Below, one piece after another: positions 7,231-14,767 of a DNA stretch of 25,242 bases (within the stretch, counting starts at the first letter, position 1; each line of letters begins with the position of its first letter). Below the pieces are notes generated by a model. It searched no databases. It had not been told where the DNA came from and worked only from the letters and a program-made list of their open reading frames with translations. Source of the DNA: an uncultured Dialister sp. (GTDB lineage Bacteria; Bacillota; Negativicutes; Veillonellales; Dialisteraceae); assembly GCA_900545785.1 (NCBI GenBank), contig URAA01000007.1:1-25242 (forward strand). The letters run 5' to 3'. The translations under genes and the position numbers were made by a program.

Positions 7231-8162
7231 AAAGTCGGATCCTCCTCTCTGATGGTAGACCATTCGATCAGTTTTTCCATAAGATTATTAATTGCATCGC
7301 CGGTGACGTTTCCAAGCAACATGTTCGCTATCTCATAATCGGATTTTGAATTCTCCGACAGATCAATAATGTCGTGCTTTATCAGTGCATCATATATTGA
7401 ATCGGCCCATATCGTGCCCTTGAAATGAGTCAATGGTTCTTCATCCTCTCCAACCATAGTTTCCTCGGCACGCAATTTCCCGAGAGCTTCAACAATGGCA
7501 GGTAAAATAAGGGATGCATGGATAAACCTCTCAACACCTTGTTTCAGATGTCTTTTACTTATCATTCTTGCATAGTTTTTATACTCTGTATCAGGCAAAG
7601 TTATAACGATATACTCTCCACCATCTACCGATGTTTCCGGGAAAAATACACTCATCTTTGAAGCGTTTCGATCCCCTCGAACCTGTACTATACCGGCCAT
7701 GTTTTTCTCGAGCTGTGTATTTAATTTGATTTTCAGCCCCGGTTCTTCTGCGAGTATACCGCCCTTTGGAATTTTAAATCCGAAACTCCCGAAATAATCT
7801 TTATTAAATTCATCAAGCCTGAAATCCTCCAAATCTCGAGTCGCGACAATCAGTGCTTGCAGATCGACAGCATCTCTTATTTTCTTTTTGGCTATTCTGA
7901 TCCTTGTAACTCCCGACAGGTCCAATTTATATATTTCTCTTAAAGACGTCCGATAACAGGTTACTCTCAAAATTACTTTTGCATCACCGGCTTTAATTTT
8001 TTGAACAAGTCCTTTACAGTGGAGCTCACATTTCAATTCAAGAACGATTTCAGAGCTGCTATCGGTATGAGACGGAATTTCTATCTTAAAGCTGCTATCC
8101 GGATAATCATTTGTATATTCATTCAGCACCGGATGGGGATATTCAACGGCTCTGGTTTTCAT
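7227..8162 (-). CDS. Unknown 311-aa protein of the GHKL-Dcm-Vsr island
   Basis: I do not recognise this protein. ATG 8162 is preceded by GGAGGTG 7 nt upstream. The start overlaps the end of the GHKL ATPase gene by 20 nt and the stop overlaps the next gene by ATGA. Residues 1-110 look beta-rich with alternating polar and hydrophobic residues (VILRVTCYRTSLREIYKLD). A K/R-rich stretch RIRIAKKKIRD and SFGFKIPKGG follow. The C-terminal half contains RHLKQGVERFIHASLILPAIVEAL and a helical tail. No signal peptide, membrane helix, Walker motif or clear nuclease signature is visible. Tight coupling on both sides argues that it forms a complex with its neighbours. Confidence 0.8.
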   Translation of the reverse strand: MKTRAVEYPHPVLNEYTNDYPDSSFKIEIPSHTDSSSEIVLELKCELHCKGLVQKIKAGDAKVILRVTCYRTSLREIYKLDLSGVTRIRIAKKKIRDAVDLQALIVATRDLEDFRLDEFNKDYFGSFGFKIPKGGILAEEPGLKIKLNTQLEKNMAGIVQVRGDRNASKMSVFFPETSVDGGEYIVITLPDTEYKNYARMISKRHLKQGVERFIHASLILPAIVEALGKLRAEETMVGEDEEPLTHFKGTIWADSIYDALIKHDIIDLSENSKSDYEIANMLLGNVTGDAINNLMEKLIEWSTIREEDPTL

Positions 8163-10104
8163 TCGACGTCACCTCCATTGTAAAAACCGGTATCAACCCC
8201 ATGAGTTCGCTATTCTCAAATTCGATATGAAGATTATTTCTGCCTGCTTTAATCGGGAGCGGACCCATCTTTTCACCATGAACATCCATTAGAGGCCGCC
8301 CCTCCAGTTTCACATTTTTTATATTGACAGCATCCTGTTTGTCATCATCTCGTCCGGCATAAAATTGAATATATACTTTATCATAGTCCTTCGGCGAATT
8401 GATAAACAAGCGATACTTATTTCCCGCCAGATAGAATATCCGATGATCGGCCAAATTCAATGAAGAAATTTTGACCTTTCCTGCTCCCGGAGCCACACCT
8501 TTTTCACCGCCTGCTTTCGGTATAACAACAGGGATTACATTTTTTTGTCTCTTCTTACGCTTTTTCTTGCCCGCCTTAATTCCCGATTTTTGCGTCACCG
8601 ATCCTTCGCTTGACGATGCACTCTCATACTGATTGTTGTAAAAAACTCTTCCCGTATTAGAAACTATCTCACTAACCTTCACATCCATCAACAGTTCGTC
8701 AGACCCTTCCCCCAACATCCCTTCAGAACCATCAGGAAGATAATTTCCTATTCCTGCATCCATTTGATCCGTTATATCTGCCCGATCAAATTCATCCAAA
8801 ACATTCTGAATCGCCTTAGAAATATTCCTGATATACTTAGCTGCAAGATTATGTAGTTTGCGATTATCTGTTATATTTTTTGCTTTCCATTCCGTATGCT
8901 GCGGCGGTTCTGCCTCACGAAGTGTCTTACTCAGTTCCATTTCTCCCACATCATTTACGATAATAACCAAAGAATAGTGAGGAAGTGATTCCTGTGTGGT
9001 ATTTATCAACATTCCGTTTGAACGAAATCTTGATAATGCCAAAGTATAACTATCATCATAACGTACATAAATACTGAGATCCCCCTCTTCAGCAATGGTT
9101 ACAATTATCGGTTCCGTCTTCGTTACGGTTTCATAAATTTGTCGGGTACTCTTCAACATCGCTTCATCTTTGAACTCTTTATACAGCAATTCCTCTAAGG
9201 TCTGCTTCGACACTATGTAGTGCACTGAAGGCGATTCAACCTCTACTTCAAGTTTTCCGTCCTTTATGGCAAGAATAAAATTTCTTAAAACCGCAACGGC
9301 AATATCTCTTTCCCATGTTTCAAATTCTTCCGTCTTAAAGCCGAATATAGCAACGTCTGTTCCCGTTTCAGTTCTTTTGAATTCATCAATCTCGGCAAGG
9401 CTGCATTTGTCTTCCGGATATATGGGTCGTCCCGTATATTCATCTTCCAGATACAGATATTTCCCGGTCGAATCTGCCGGGCGAATTTTACCATTATATT
9501 CTCTCTGCGTTCTTACAAGATGAGTCACTCCTTGGAATGCACGCCCTTCCTCTTTCACCAATGTATTATAAAAGACCATGTTCAACCCGGAATAGGCAAA
9601 GGGAGCATTTTTCCCTATGCCGAATGACCCTGCACTGTTTTTATTTTGTTTAATGGAAATACCTTCCGTATTAACGAGCAAATTCCAATATGTTTCACCG
9701 GAAGCGGCGTTTATTCCTTTAAGACCTGTAGTATTATAATCACTCATCATAAGTACCGGAATTTTTTCCATCTTCAGATGCTTTGACACATTATCTAAAA
9801 AATTGATTATTTTCTCTGTTTTCATCGGACTGTTATTCCAATATTCATAAGCATTCCCGACAGCCTCTCCGAATTCTTTAAATACATCAAAATCATCTTT
9901 CTTAAGATTAAATTGCTTAAACTTGACTTTTACCGGTTCCTCTTCAGGAATATCGGCATCCCGTGCATCCAAAGAATTCTGGCACACTTCACGAGCAAGA
10001 CCATCCATAATCCCTGTCCCTTTAAACATTGTGATAGCAGCATCATTGCTTCCTTTCACGCTGCCGGTTCCCAGTAACGGAAAATCCCAACATACTTTAC
10101 CCAT
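8143..10104 (-). CDS. GHKL (Hsp90/MutL/MORC-like) ATPase of a modification or defence island
   Basis: Predicted 653-aa cytosolic ATPase. The N-terminal Bergerat fold is explicit: motif N (REVCQNSLDARD, with E39 the likely base and N43 the Mg ligand), motif G1 (SDYNTTGLKG, 121-130), motif G2 (AGSFGIGKNAPFA, 158-170) and a TGTDVAIF segment near 248. A middle domain (about 280-450) follows, then an acidic stretch, a strongly basic linker (GKKKRKKRQK, near 520) that could touch DNA, and a C-terminal beta domain. ATG 10104 has GGAGGGAG upstream. It is the second gene of a four-gene unit that follows dcm and vsr on the same strand. MutL/MORC-like GHKL proteins are known neighbours of Dcm and Vsr genes. 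Clamp-like DNA sensing or loading is inference. Confidence 0.88.
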   Translation of the reverse strand: MGKVCWDFPLLGTGSVKGSNDAAITMFKGTGIMDGLAREVCQNSLDARDADIPEEEPVKVKFKQFNLKKDDFDVFKEFGEAVGNAYEYWNNSPMKTEKIINFLDNVSKHLKMEKIPVLMMSDYNTTGLKGINAASGETYWNLLVNTEGISIKQNKNSAGSFGIGKNAPFAYSGLNMVFYNTLVKEEGRAFQGVTHLVRTQREYNGKIRPADSTGKYLYLEDEYTGRPIYPEDKCSLAEIDEFKRTETGTDVAIFGFKTEEFETWERDIAVAVLRNFILAIKDGKLEVEVESPSVHYIVSKQTLEELLYKEFKDEAMLKSTRQIYETVTKTEPIIVTIAEEGDLSIYVRYDDSYTLALSRFRSNGMLINTTQESLPHYSLVIIVNDVGEMELSKTLREAEPPQHTEWKAKNITDNRKLHNLAAKYIRNISKAIQNVLDEFDRADITDQMDAGIGNYLPDGSEGMLGEGSDELLMDVKVSEIVSNTGRVFYNNQYESASSSEGSVTQKSGIKAGKKKRKKRQKNVIPVVIPKAGGEKGVAPGAGKVKISSLNLADHRIFYLAGNKYRLFINSPKDYDKVYIQFYAGRDDDKQDAVNIKNVKLEGRPLMDVHGEKMGPLPIKAGRNNLHIEFENSELMGLIPVFTMEVTSNENQSR

Positions 10105-10116
10105 TCCGCTCCCTCC

Positions 10117-10341
10117 TTATTTCAATGTGAAACGTTCATCTTTTACATCCAGTCCGAGAAAACGATTTTTTGTGTTCTTCAGTTCCTTTTCCAATGTAGA
10201 AAAAATTTTCCTTATATCCTCGTCGGTGTACTCATAATTTGTTCTGCTTGAACAATTTCCCAAAAGTCGCATCATCTCCAGAATCTTGTTTGTCCGTGCT
10301 TCTGCAAGTCTTACAAAACGTTCTCTTTTTGTTTCTCCCAT
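10117..10341 (-). CDS. Small 74-aa charged protein preceding the GHKL ATPase
   Basis: The likely start is ATG 10341 (MGETKRERFVRLAEARTNKI), which has AAAGGAAAAG upstream; a longer in-frame start at 10410 has no good site. The protein is helical and basic at first, then has NCSSRTNYEYTDEDIRKIF and an amphipathic LEKELKNTKNRF helix. It has no membrane segment or catalytic motif. I recall similar small proteins beside GHKL/Dcm loci but cannot name a family. It sits 12 nt before the ATPase gene as the first gene of that operon, so it may be an adaptor or regulator of it. Confidence 0.75.
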   Translation of the reverse strand: MGETKRERFVRLAEARTNKILEMMRLLGNCSSRTNYEYTDEDIRKIFSTLEKELKNTKNRFLGLDVKDERFTLK

Positions 10342-10425
10342 GATCTTTTCCTTTCCGCTGTCCTTTTCCGGTCCAGCACTTATTATAAAAATATTTTTAT
10401 ATATTTTCAATATATATTTTTATAT

Positions 10426-10434
10426 ATTATATCA
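10426..10434 (-). promoter_or_regulatory. Extended -10 promoter candidate for the ATPase operon
   Basis: TGATATAAT on the minus strand is an exact TGn-TATAAT extended -10, about 85 nt before the 74-aa gene. It lies in a very AT-rich stretch (about 10380-10470) of alternating TATATT runs, so other -10-like hexamers exist nearby and no clear -35 can be chosen. Confidence 0.4.
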
Positions 10435-10477
10435 TATATTTAAAATATATTCACGAAATATAATTAAATTTGTAAAA

Positions 10478-10515
10478 TAAAAACAGCGGTATTTTTTTAC
10501 CACTGTTCTTGTTAT
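10478..10515 (-). terminator. Intrinsic terminator after the methyltransferase gene
   Basis: On the minus strand, ACAGTGGTA, a loop of A residues and TACCGCTGT (one G-T wobble) are followed by TTTTATTTTAC. It lies about 15 nt past the stop of the methyltransferase gene and separates vsr-dcm from the ATPase operon. Confidence 0.85.
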
Positions 10516-10524
10516 ATTTTCAAA

Positions 10525-11646
10525 TTATTTTTGAATATTATCTTCAAGTATTTTAAAACACTTCACCATAAACTCCGCCATTGTCCGAATTACCGGAATT
10601 GTCACGGAATTTCCGAATTGCTTATATTGCTGTGCTTCACTCATGCCTTCAGGAAAAGAAAAGGAATCTTTACCGTTTTCAATGAAAGCATATCCGATGA
10701 AGCCTTGCAATTTCCCCCATTCCCTCGGTGTCATAAAACGTACACAGTCGTCATTTAACGGTGTTCTTTTGGACGGATAAATCATTCCGGGGATTTTATC
10801 TTGAGGATCGTATACGAGATTTCTCTCTTTCCCGGAACCGCCGGTAGCCATGATTGTACTTGCCACAGGAGTGTCTATAGACGGATCATTAACCACCTTA
10901 TATCCGAAACCGTTCCCGTTTTTGTGATTTCTTTCCCGATGTCTTTTCAAAGTGTCAAAATAACCGGACGACAGATAATATTTCGGATCTGCGCCGAATT
11001 CCAGCAGTTCCTGCAAGTCTTTATATATAGTTTCTTGATTTTCTGTAGGAAGAGACTCGGGAAGAGAAGTAAGAGCATCGCCGAAATGATCACGACTGAA
11101 TGCCATGATATATGTTCTGGGACGATTTTGCGGTATTCCGAATTTTTTTGAATTTCTCACAAAATCTCGTCCGTCATAATCCGGCGTTCCGTCTGTCCCC
11201 TGCCGGACTCCTATGACCTTATAATGTAAGTCTGTCTCAAGAATATTAATGATCGTTCGGAAGGTTTTTCCCTTATCATGTCTTATCAAATTATCAACAT
11301 TTTCGAGAAATACCGCTTTCGGGGATGTACGCCTGATTATATCGGCGATCTCTGAAAATATATTCCCTCTTCCTTTATCTTCAAACCCGAGTTTAAAGCC
11401 TTGCATACTGAAACTTTGACAGGGAAATCCGGCGAGCAACACATCATATTCCGTTTTTTCAACCAGTTTTTTAAATTCTTCCGATGTCAAATCATTCTCA
11501 GGATCATCACCGTACAAATGCATATATGTTTGACAGGCATATTTATCTGTTTCCGATGACAGAACATTTTCAAACTCACCGGTCATTTCAAATCCTCTTC
11601 GGATACCGCCTATCCCTGCGCAGAGATCTATTGTTTTGTAAGGCAT
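10525..11646 (-). CDS. dcm: DNA (cytosine-5)-methyltransferase
   Basis: Predicted 373-aa enzyme that moves a methyl group from S-adenosylmethionine to C5 of cytosine in a specific DNA site. ATG 11646 is used because GGAGAG lies 8 nt upstream; the longer in-frame start at 11688 lies inside vsr. Motif order is canonical: I (DLCAGIGGIRRGFE, 7-20), IV (GFPCQSFS with catalytic C76), VI (ENV, 115-117), VIII (QNRPRTYIM, from 173), a target-recognition region (about 200-300) and X (QFGNSVTIPV near the end). It overlaps the end of vsr by 19 nt, so the two are probably co-translated. The gene is intact. It could protect host DNA or mark self for the linked GHKL system. The recognition site cannot be read. 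Confidence 0.95.
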   Translation of the reverse strand: MPYKTIDLCAGIGGIRRGFEMTGEFENVLSSETDKYACQTYMHLYGDDPENDLTSEEFKKLVEKTEYDVLLAGFPCQSFSMQGFKLGFEDKGRGNIFSEIADIIRRTSPKAVFLENVDNLIRHDKGKTFRTIINILETDLHYKVIGVRQGTDGTPDYDGRDFVRNSKKFGIPQNRPRTYIMAFSRDHFGDALTSLPESLPTENQETIYKDLQELLEFGADPKYYLSSGYFDTLKRHRERNHKNGNGFGYKVVNDPSIDTPVASTIMATGGSGKERNLVYDPQDKIPGMIYPSKRTPLNDDCVRFMTPREWGKLQGFIGYAFIENGKDSFSFPEGMSEAQQYKQFGNSVTIPVIRTMAEFMVKCFKILEDNIQK

Positions 11647-12065
11647 TCTTTTCTCTCCTTCACATATTTTTCTACGGTATCTGCGCACTTAAATAAATTT
11701 TTCTTTATATCTTTGCCCCAAAACCGCAATACGGTCCAACCGCCGGATGAAAGAATTTCATTGACTTCCTTATCACGGGATATATTTCTTTCAATCTTAC
11801 GAATCCAAAAATCACGATTGCTCTTTATATCATATTTCCGATGTTCCCAATCAAAACCGTGCCAAAATTCCGAATCGCAAAAAACGGCAATCTTCAGTCC
11901 TTTAAATGCTATATCGGGACAACCGGAAATGCTCTTAACATTTTTTCTGTAATGAAGCCCTCTTCGCCACAATTCTTTTCGTAATAAAAGTTCGATCTCC
12001 GAATCTTTATTGCGAACATGCTGCATATTTTTATGGCGTTGTTCCGGCGTCAATCTGTCCGCCAT
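11628..12065 (-). CDS. vsr: Vsr-family endonuclease (very short patch repair type)
   Basis: Predicted 145-aa nuclease. In classical Vsr the enzyme nicks at T-G mismatches left by deaminated 5-methylcytosine. Residues line up well with E. coli Vsr numbering: M14, E25, D51 (GCPDIAF) and W68-H69 (FWHG) are kept, but the catalytic His64 is Asp (FCDSEFWHG) and residue 63 is Cys. A PDIAF...AVFCDSEFWHG core and SRDKEVNEILSSGGWTVLRFWG follow the family. GGAGGTG lies 6 nt before ATG 12065. The gene is first in the unit and overlaps dcm. It may do mismatch repair at methylated sites, or serve as the cleaving enzyme of the island as other Vsr-like proteins do. Confidence 0.93.
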   Translation of the reverse strand: MADRLTPEQRHKNMQHVRNKDSEIELLLRKELWRRGLHYRKNVKSISGCPDIAFKGLKIAVFCDSEFWHGFDWEHRKYDIKSNRDFWIRKIERNISRDKEVNEILSSGGWTVLRFWGKDIKKNLFKCADTVEKYVKERKECLTKQ

Positions 12066-12344
12066 AAAAACACCTCCACATCTGTCTGATTATTTTCTTG
12101 AAATCTCTTCTGTAATCTGTATCACTGCCACAATTGTCACCGGAATTCAGAAGAAATGTTCTTCCCCAAAACCGGGGGTTCTTTTATTTTGACGTTCTTA
12201 TTCACTGAAAATATTATCTCATTCTGAGATATGTGATTTTGCACTACGCAATTAATTTTACTCTTTTTTCGGCTTTTCGCCAATCCTTTGTCGTTTAAGT
12301 ATATGAACATTATTTTATTACATATATAACAATCAAGCCATGTG
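12066..12344. other. AT-rich spacer between the island and the rlmD terminator
   Basis: This holds the upstream region of vsr. Seen in it are the 7-bp dyad at 12215-12231 and a nested hairpin zone at 12140-12177 (CCGG...GAAGAA-ATG-TTCTTC...CCGG). A 73-codon minus ORF (12137-12358) has no ribosome site or protein-like character and is not called. Confidence 0.4.
12215..12231. repeat. Perfect 7-bp inverted repeat upstream of vsr
   Basis: TATCTCA, TTC and TGAGATA form a perfect dyad about 150 nt before vsr. On the minus strand the second arm runs into GATAATATT, a -10-like sequence. It could be an operator controlling the methyltransferase unit. Confidence 0.3.
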
Positions 12345-12403
12345 AAAAAAGATTTCATAAGAGCCGCCGTTTATCTTTAAAGCATGTTCTCATGAAATCT
12401 TTT
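12345..12403 (-). terminator. Terminator after the rRNA methyltransferase gene
   Basis: Arms AAAAGATTTCATGAGA and TCTTATGAAATCTTTT pair over 16 bp with one wobble around a 25-nt loop; the minus strand then continues with TT. The downstream arm lies about 70 nt past the stop codon. Confidence 0.75.
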
Positions 12404-12416
12404 AATTTCAATTCTT

Positions 12417-13790
12417 TTATTCCGCCTTCTCTATCAGCGCCACTGTTTCTATATGCATCGTTTGCGGGAACATGTCGACCGGTTGTACTTTTTTTATTTC
12501 GTATCCTTTGGTTTTCAATATTCTCGCATCCCTTGCGAAGGTGGCGGGGTTGCAGGAGATGTAGACTATTTTTTTCGGGTCCATTCCTGCCGCTGCGTTC
12601 AGTACTTCTTCGCTGCAGCCTGCTCTTACCGGATCGACCACTATGATGTCCGGGCGGAGGCCTTTTTTGTACAGCTCGGGCATGAGTTTTCCTGCGTCGG
12701 CGGCGTGAAATTCCGTGTTTTCTATTCCGTTCAGTTTTGCATTTTTCTTTGCATCTTCTATGGCGGATTTTACGATTTCTATGCCGATCACTTTTCCTGC
12801 TTTTTTGGCAAGGCAGAGGGAAATCGTGCCTGTACCGCAGTATGCGTCGATGACCGTTTCTCCGCCGGAAAGACCGGCGTATTCCAGTGCCGTTTCATAG
12901 AGTATTTCTGCCTGTTCTTTATTGACTTGGAAGAAGGAGTAGGGGGATACTTCGAAGCGAAGTCCGCAGAGGGAGGCGGTGAGTGTTTTTTCTCCCCATA
13001 AATGACGCATCTTTTTCCCTAAGATGACATTTCCCGGAAGAGGCTGCACGTTGTGATAGAAGGAAATGACTTCGGGCATTTCTTTTTTTACGGCTTCTAT
13101 CCATTCTTTTTCTTTCGGCAGTTCTGCTCCTGCGGTGACGATGAGGGCCATCATTTTCCCTCCGTCGCCGACGCGGCCCATGATGTGGCGGAGGCTTCCC
13201 TTTTTCTGCTTTTCATCATAGAGGGAAATATTGTGTTTTTTGATAAATCTTTCTGCAAATCGGAGAAGTTTGTTGTTTTCTTCCTGCTGAATGAGGCAGT
13301 TTTGAATGGGAACGATGTCATGGCTTCCCTGTCTGTAGTATCCCAGCGCAGGCATGCCTTTGACGATGCCGCAGGGAAGAATCATTTTGTTTCTGTAGTG
13401 AAAAGGAGCGCCGCCGGAGCTTATTTTTCTTACGGTCTCTCCCGATTGTTCTCCGATCCGTTCTACCACATTTTTTACACGGCGGTATTTGATTTCTTTC
13501 TGTCCTTCTTCGGTCAGGTGGGAAATCTGGCAGCCGCCGCAGTCTTTGTAGACGGGGCAGGCCGGTTCTGTCCTGTAGGGGGATTTCTTTTTGATGGAAA
13601 TAAGCTGTCCCACCGCATAGGATTTTTTCAAGAGCTTGATTTTTACTTCCGCCGTTTCGTCGGGAAGGGCGCCTGCTACGAATATGGCAAGGTTTCCCGC
13701 TCTGCCGATCCCTTCTCCGTGGATACCCAGATCGGTGATGTCCACGGTGTATATGTCATTGATATGTACATTTGTTTCTGTCTTGTCCAT
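12417..13790 (-). CDS. rlmD: 23S rRNA (uracil-C5)-methyltransferase, RlmD/RumA family
   Basis: Predicted 457-aa SAM-dependent enzyme making 5-methyluridine in 23S rRNA (U1939 in E. coli; the Firmicute RlmCD relative also methylates U747). A TRAM RNA-binding domain covers about residues 8-67. Four iron-sulfur cysteines are present (C78, C84, C87 in CPVYKDCGGCQ, and C165 in IQNCL). The SAM-binding motif is DAYCGTGTISL, a VDPVRAG segment follows, and the nucleophile is in YISCNPATFARD. The C-terminal MFPQTMHIETVALI is typical. GGAGAAAACCG precedes ATG 13790. Length fits the family. RlmD versus TrmA-like paralogues cannot be fully separated here, but the Fe-S cysteines plus TRAM favour RlmD. Confidence 0.92.
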   Translation of the reverse strand: MDKTETNVHINDIYTVDITDLGIHGEGIGRAGNLAIFVAGALPDETAEVKIKLLKKSYAVGQLISIKKKSPYRTEPACPVYKDCGGCQISHLTEEGQKEIKYRRVKNVVERIGEQSGETVRKISSGGAPFHYRNKMILPCGIVKGMPALGYYRQGSHDIVPIQNCLIQQEENNKLLRFAERFIKKHNISLYDEKQKKGSLRHIMGRVGDGGKMMALIVTAGAELPKEKEWIEAVKKEMPEVISFYHNVQPLPGNVILGKKMRHLWGEKTLTASLCGLRFEVSPYSFFQVNKEQAEILYETALEYAGLSGGETVIDAYCGTGTISLCLAKKAGKVIGIEIVKSAIEDAKKNAKLNGIENTEFHAADAGKLMPELYKKGLRPDIIVVDPVRAGCSEEVLNAAAGMDPKKIVYISCNPATFARDARILKTKGYEIKKVQPVDMFPQTMHIETVALIEKAE

Positions 13791-13828
13791 CGGTTTTCTC
13801 CATTTTTATTTCTACGTTTAATTATACA

Positions 13829-13876
13829 TGAAAAAAGAGACGGGGTGAACGATTTCTCTTTCACTCCGCCTCTTGT
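13829..13876 (-). terminator. Terminator after the flavodoxin-like gene
   Basis: On the minus strand, AGAGGCGGAGTGAA pairs with TTCACCCCGTCTCT (one mismatch, one wobble) and TTTTTTC follows. It ends close to the rlmD start region. Confidence 0.85.
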
Positions 13877-13882
13877 AAGGGT

Positions 13883-14530
13883 TCAGAATCCTACGGTAGG
13901 AAGCCATTTTTTGATATCTGCTCTGATGGAATCCGGGTTATCCTGCGCCCGTTTTCCTTCAATGCCGATCCCTTGCAGCACTTTTGCTCCTTTGGCATGG
14001 CTTGGGATTTGATCTTCTTTTCCCGTCATGTAGTCGCCTCCGGCCGTCGTAAAGGGGATGATGGTTTTTCCTTCAAAGTCGTAGCTTTCCAGGAATGTGT
14101 AGACCGCCATGGGGAGATCACTCCACCAGACGGGATAGCCGAGGAAAATCACATCGTAATCTTTCATATTTTCCACTCTTCCCTGAATGGCGGGACGGGC
14201 CTGTTCGTCTTTTTCTTTTTGCGCCGCTTCCGTCGCTTCTTTGTATGTTTCGGGATAGGGAACGACAGGCTTGATTTCAAACATGTCGGCTTTTACGTTT
14301 TCGCCGATGATATCTGCCACGATATGGGTATTTCCTTTGGAAATATATCCCACATTGTAGTTTTCACCTGTTCTGGAAAAGTAGGCAATCAGTACTTTTT
14401 TATCTTTCAAAGAGGGGACGCTTTCTGCTTTCGCCTGCGTGCTCCCTGAGGAAGTCCCTGCGGCCGATCCGCAAGCGGTCAGTGCCACTGCGGCAAAAAG
14501 CGCCACTATGGCGGCAATGATTTTTTTCAT
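13883..14530 (-). CDS. Flavodoxin-like lipoprotein
   Basis: Predicted 215-aa lipoprotein anchored at the membrane. The signal peptide MKKIIAAIVALFAAVALTAC has a lipobox LTAC with C20 as the lipidated residue, followed by an S/T/G-rich tether. The mature domain has a flavodoxin fold: VLIAYFSRTGENYN (FMN phosphate loop), DYDVIFLGYPVWWSDLPMAV and IIPFTTAGGDYM, as in the flavodoxin_4 group. AAGGAGAATATC precedes ATG 14530. It probably carries electrons outside the cytoplasmic membrane. It follows a nitroreductase gene on the same strand but a terminator-like hairpin lies between them, so they are likely separate units. Confidence 0.88.
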   Translation of the reverse strand: MKKIIAAIVALFAAVALTACGSAAGTSSGSTQAKAESVPSLKDKKVLIAYFSRTGENYNVGYISKGNTHIVADIIGENVKADMFEIKPVVPYPETYKEATEAAQKEKDEQARPAIQGRVENMKDYDVIFLGYPVWWSDLPMAVYTFLESYDFEGKTIIPFTTAGGDYMTGKEDQIPSHAKGAKVLQGIGIEGKRAQDNPDSIRADIKKWLPTVGF

Positions 14531-14654
14531 GATATTCTCCTTTTTATTTCAACAACAGTTCTGATTAAAATCATAGATCTTTTTATAATCCATGTCTAAT
14601 ACTTATTTTATTCAGTTTTCCATGCTTGTAAGGAATGGTTTCAGGAAATTTCGG

Positions 14655-14712
14655 TTCAATAAAACCGCCCTCTTACTGTCGGATTTTGGTCCGGTTTTCG
14701 GGGGCGGTTCAT
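14655..14712 (-). terminator. Terminator after the nitroreductase gene
   Basis: AACCGCCC and GGGCGGTT form the outer stem on the minus strand, with a small CGGA/TCCG hairpin nested in the loop and TTTATT after it. The plus strand has CATTTT after the stem, so bidirectional action is possible. Confidence 0.65.
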
Positions 14713-14767
14713 TTTGGTGCAAAGTTTTCCTCTTTATTCTATTTACTTTTCTCTTTATTTTTACTTC

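Noticed and set aside
6460..12065. Possible prophage or transposon carrying the island
   Set aside because: No integrase, transposase, flanking tRNA or clear direct repeats at the borders were seen.
12137..12358. 73-codon minus ORF upstream of vsr
   Set aside because: No ribosome site, overlaps the rlmD terminator stem and reads like AT-rich noise.
13053..14012. 319-codon plus ORF opposite rlmD and the flavodoxin-like gene
   Set aside because: It spans two genes on the other strand and their terminator, and is rich in F, H and V as expected of a shadow.
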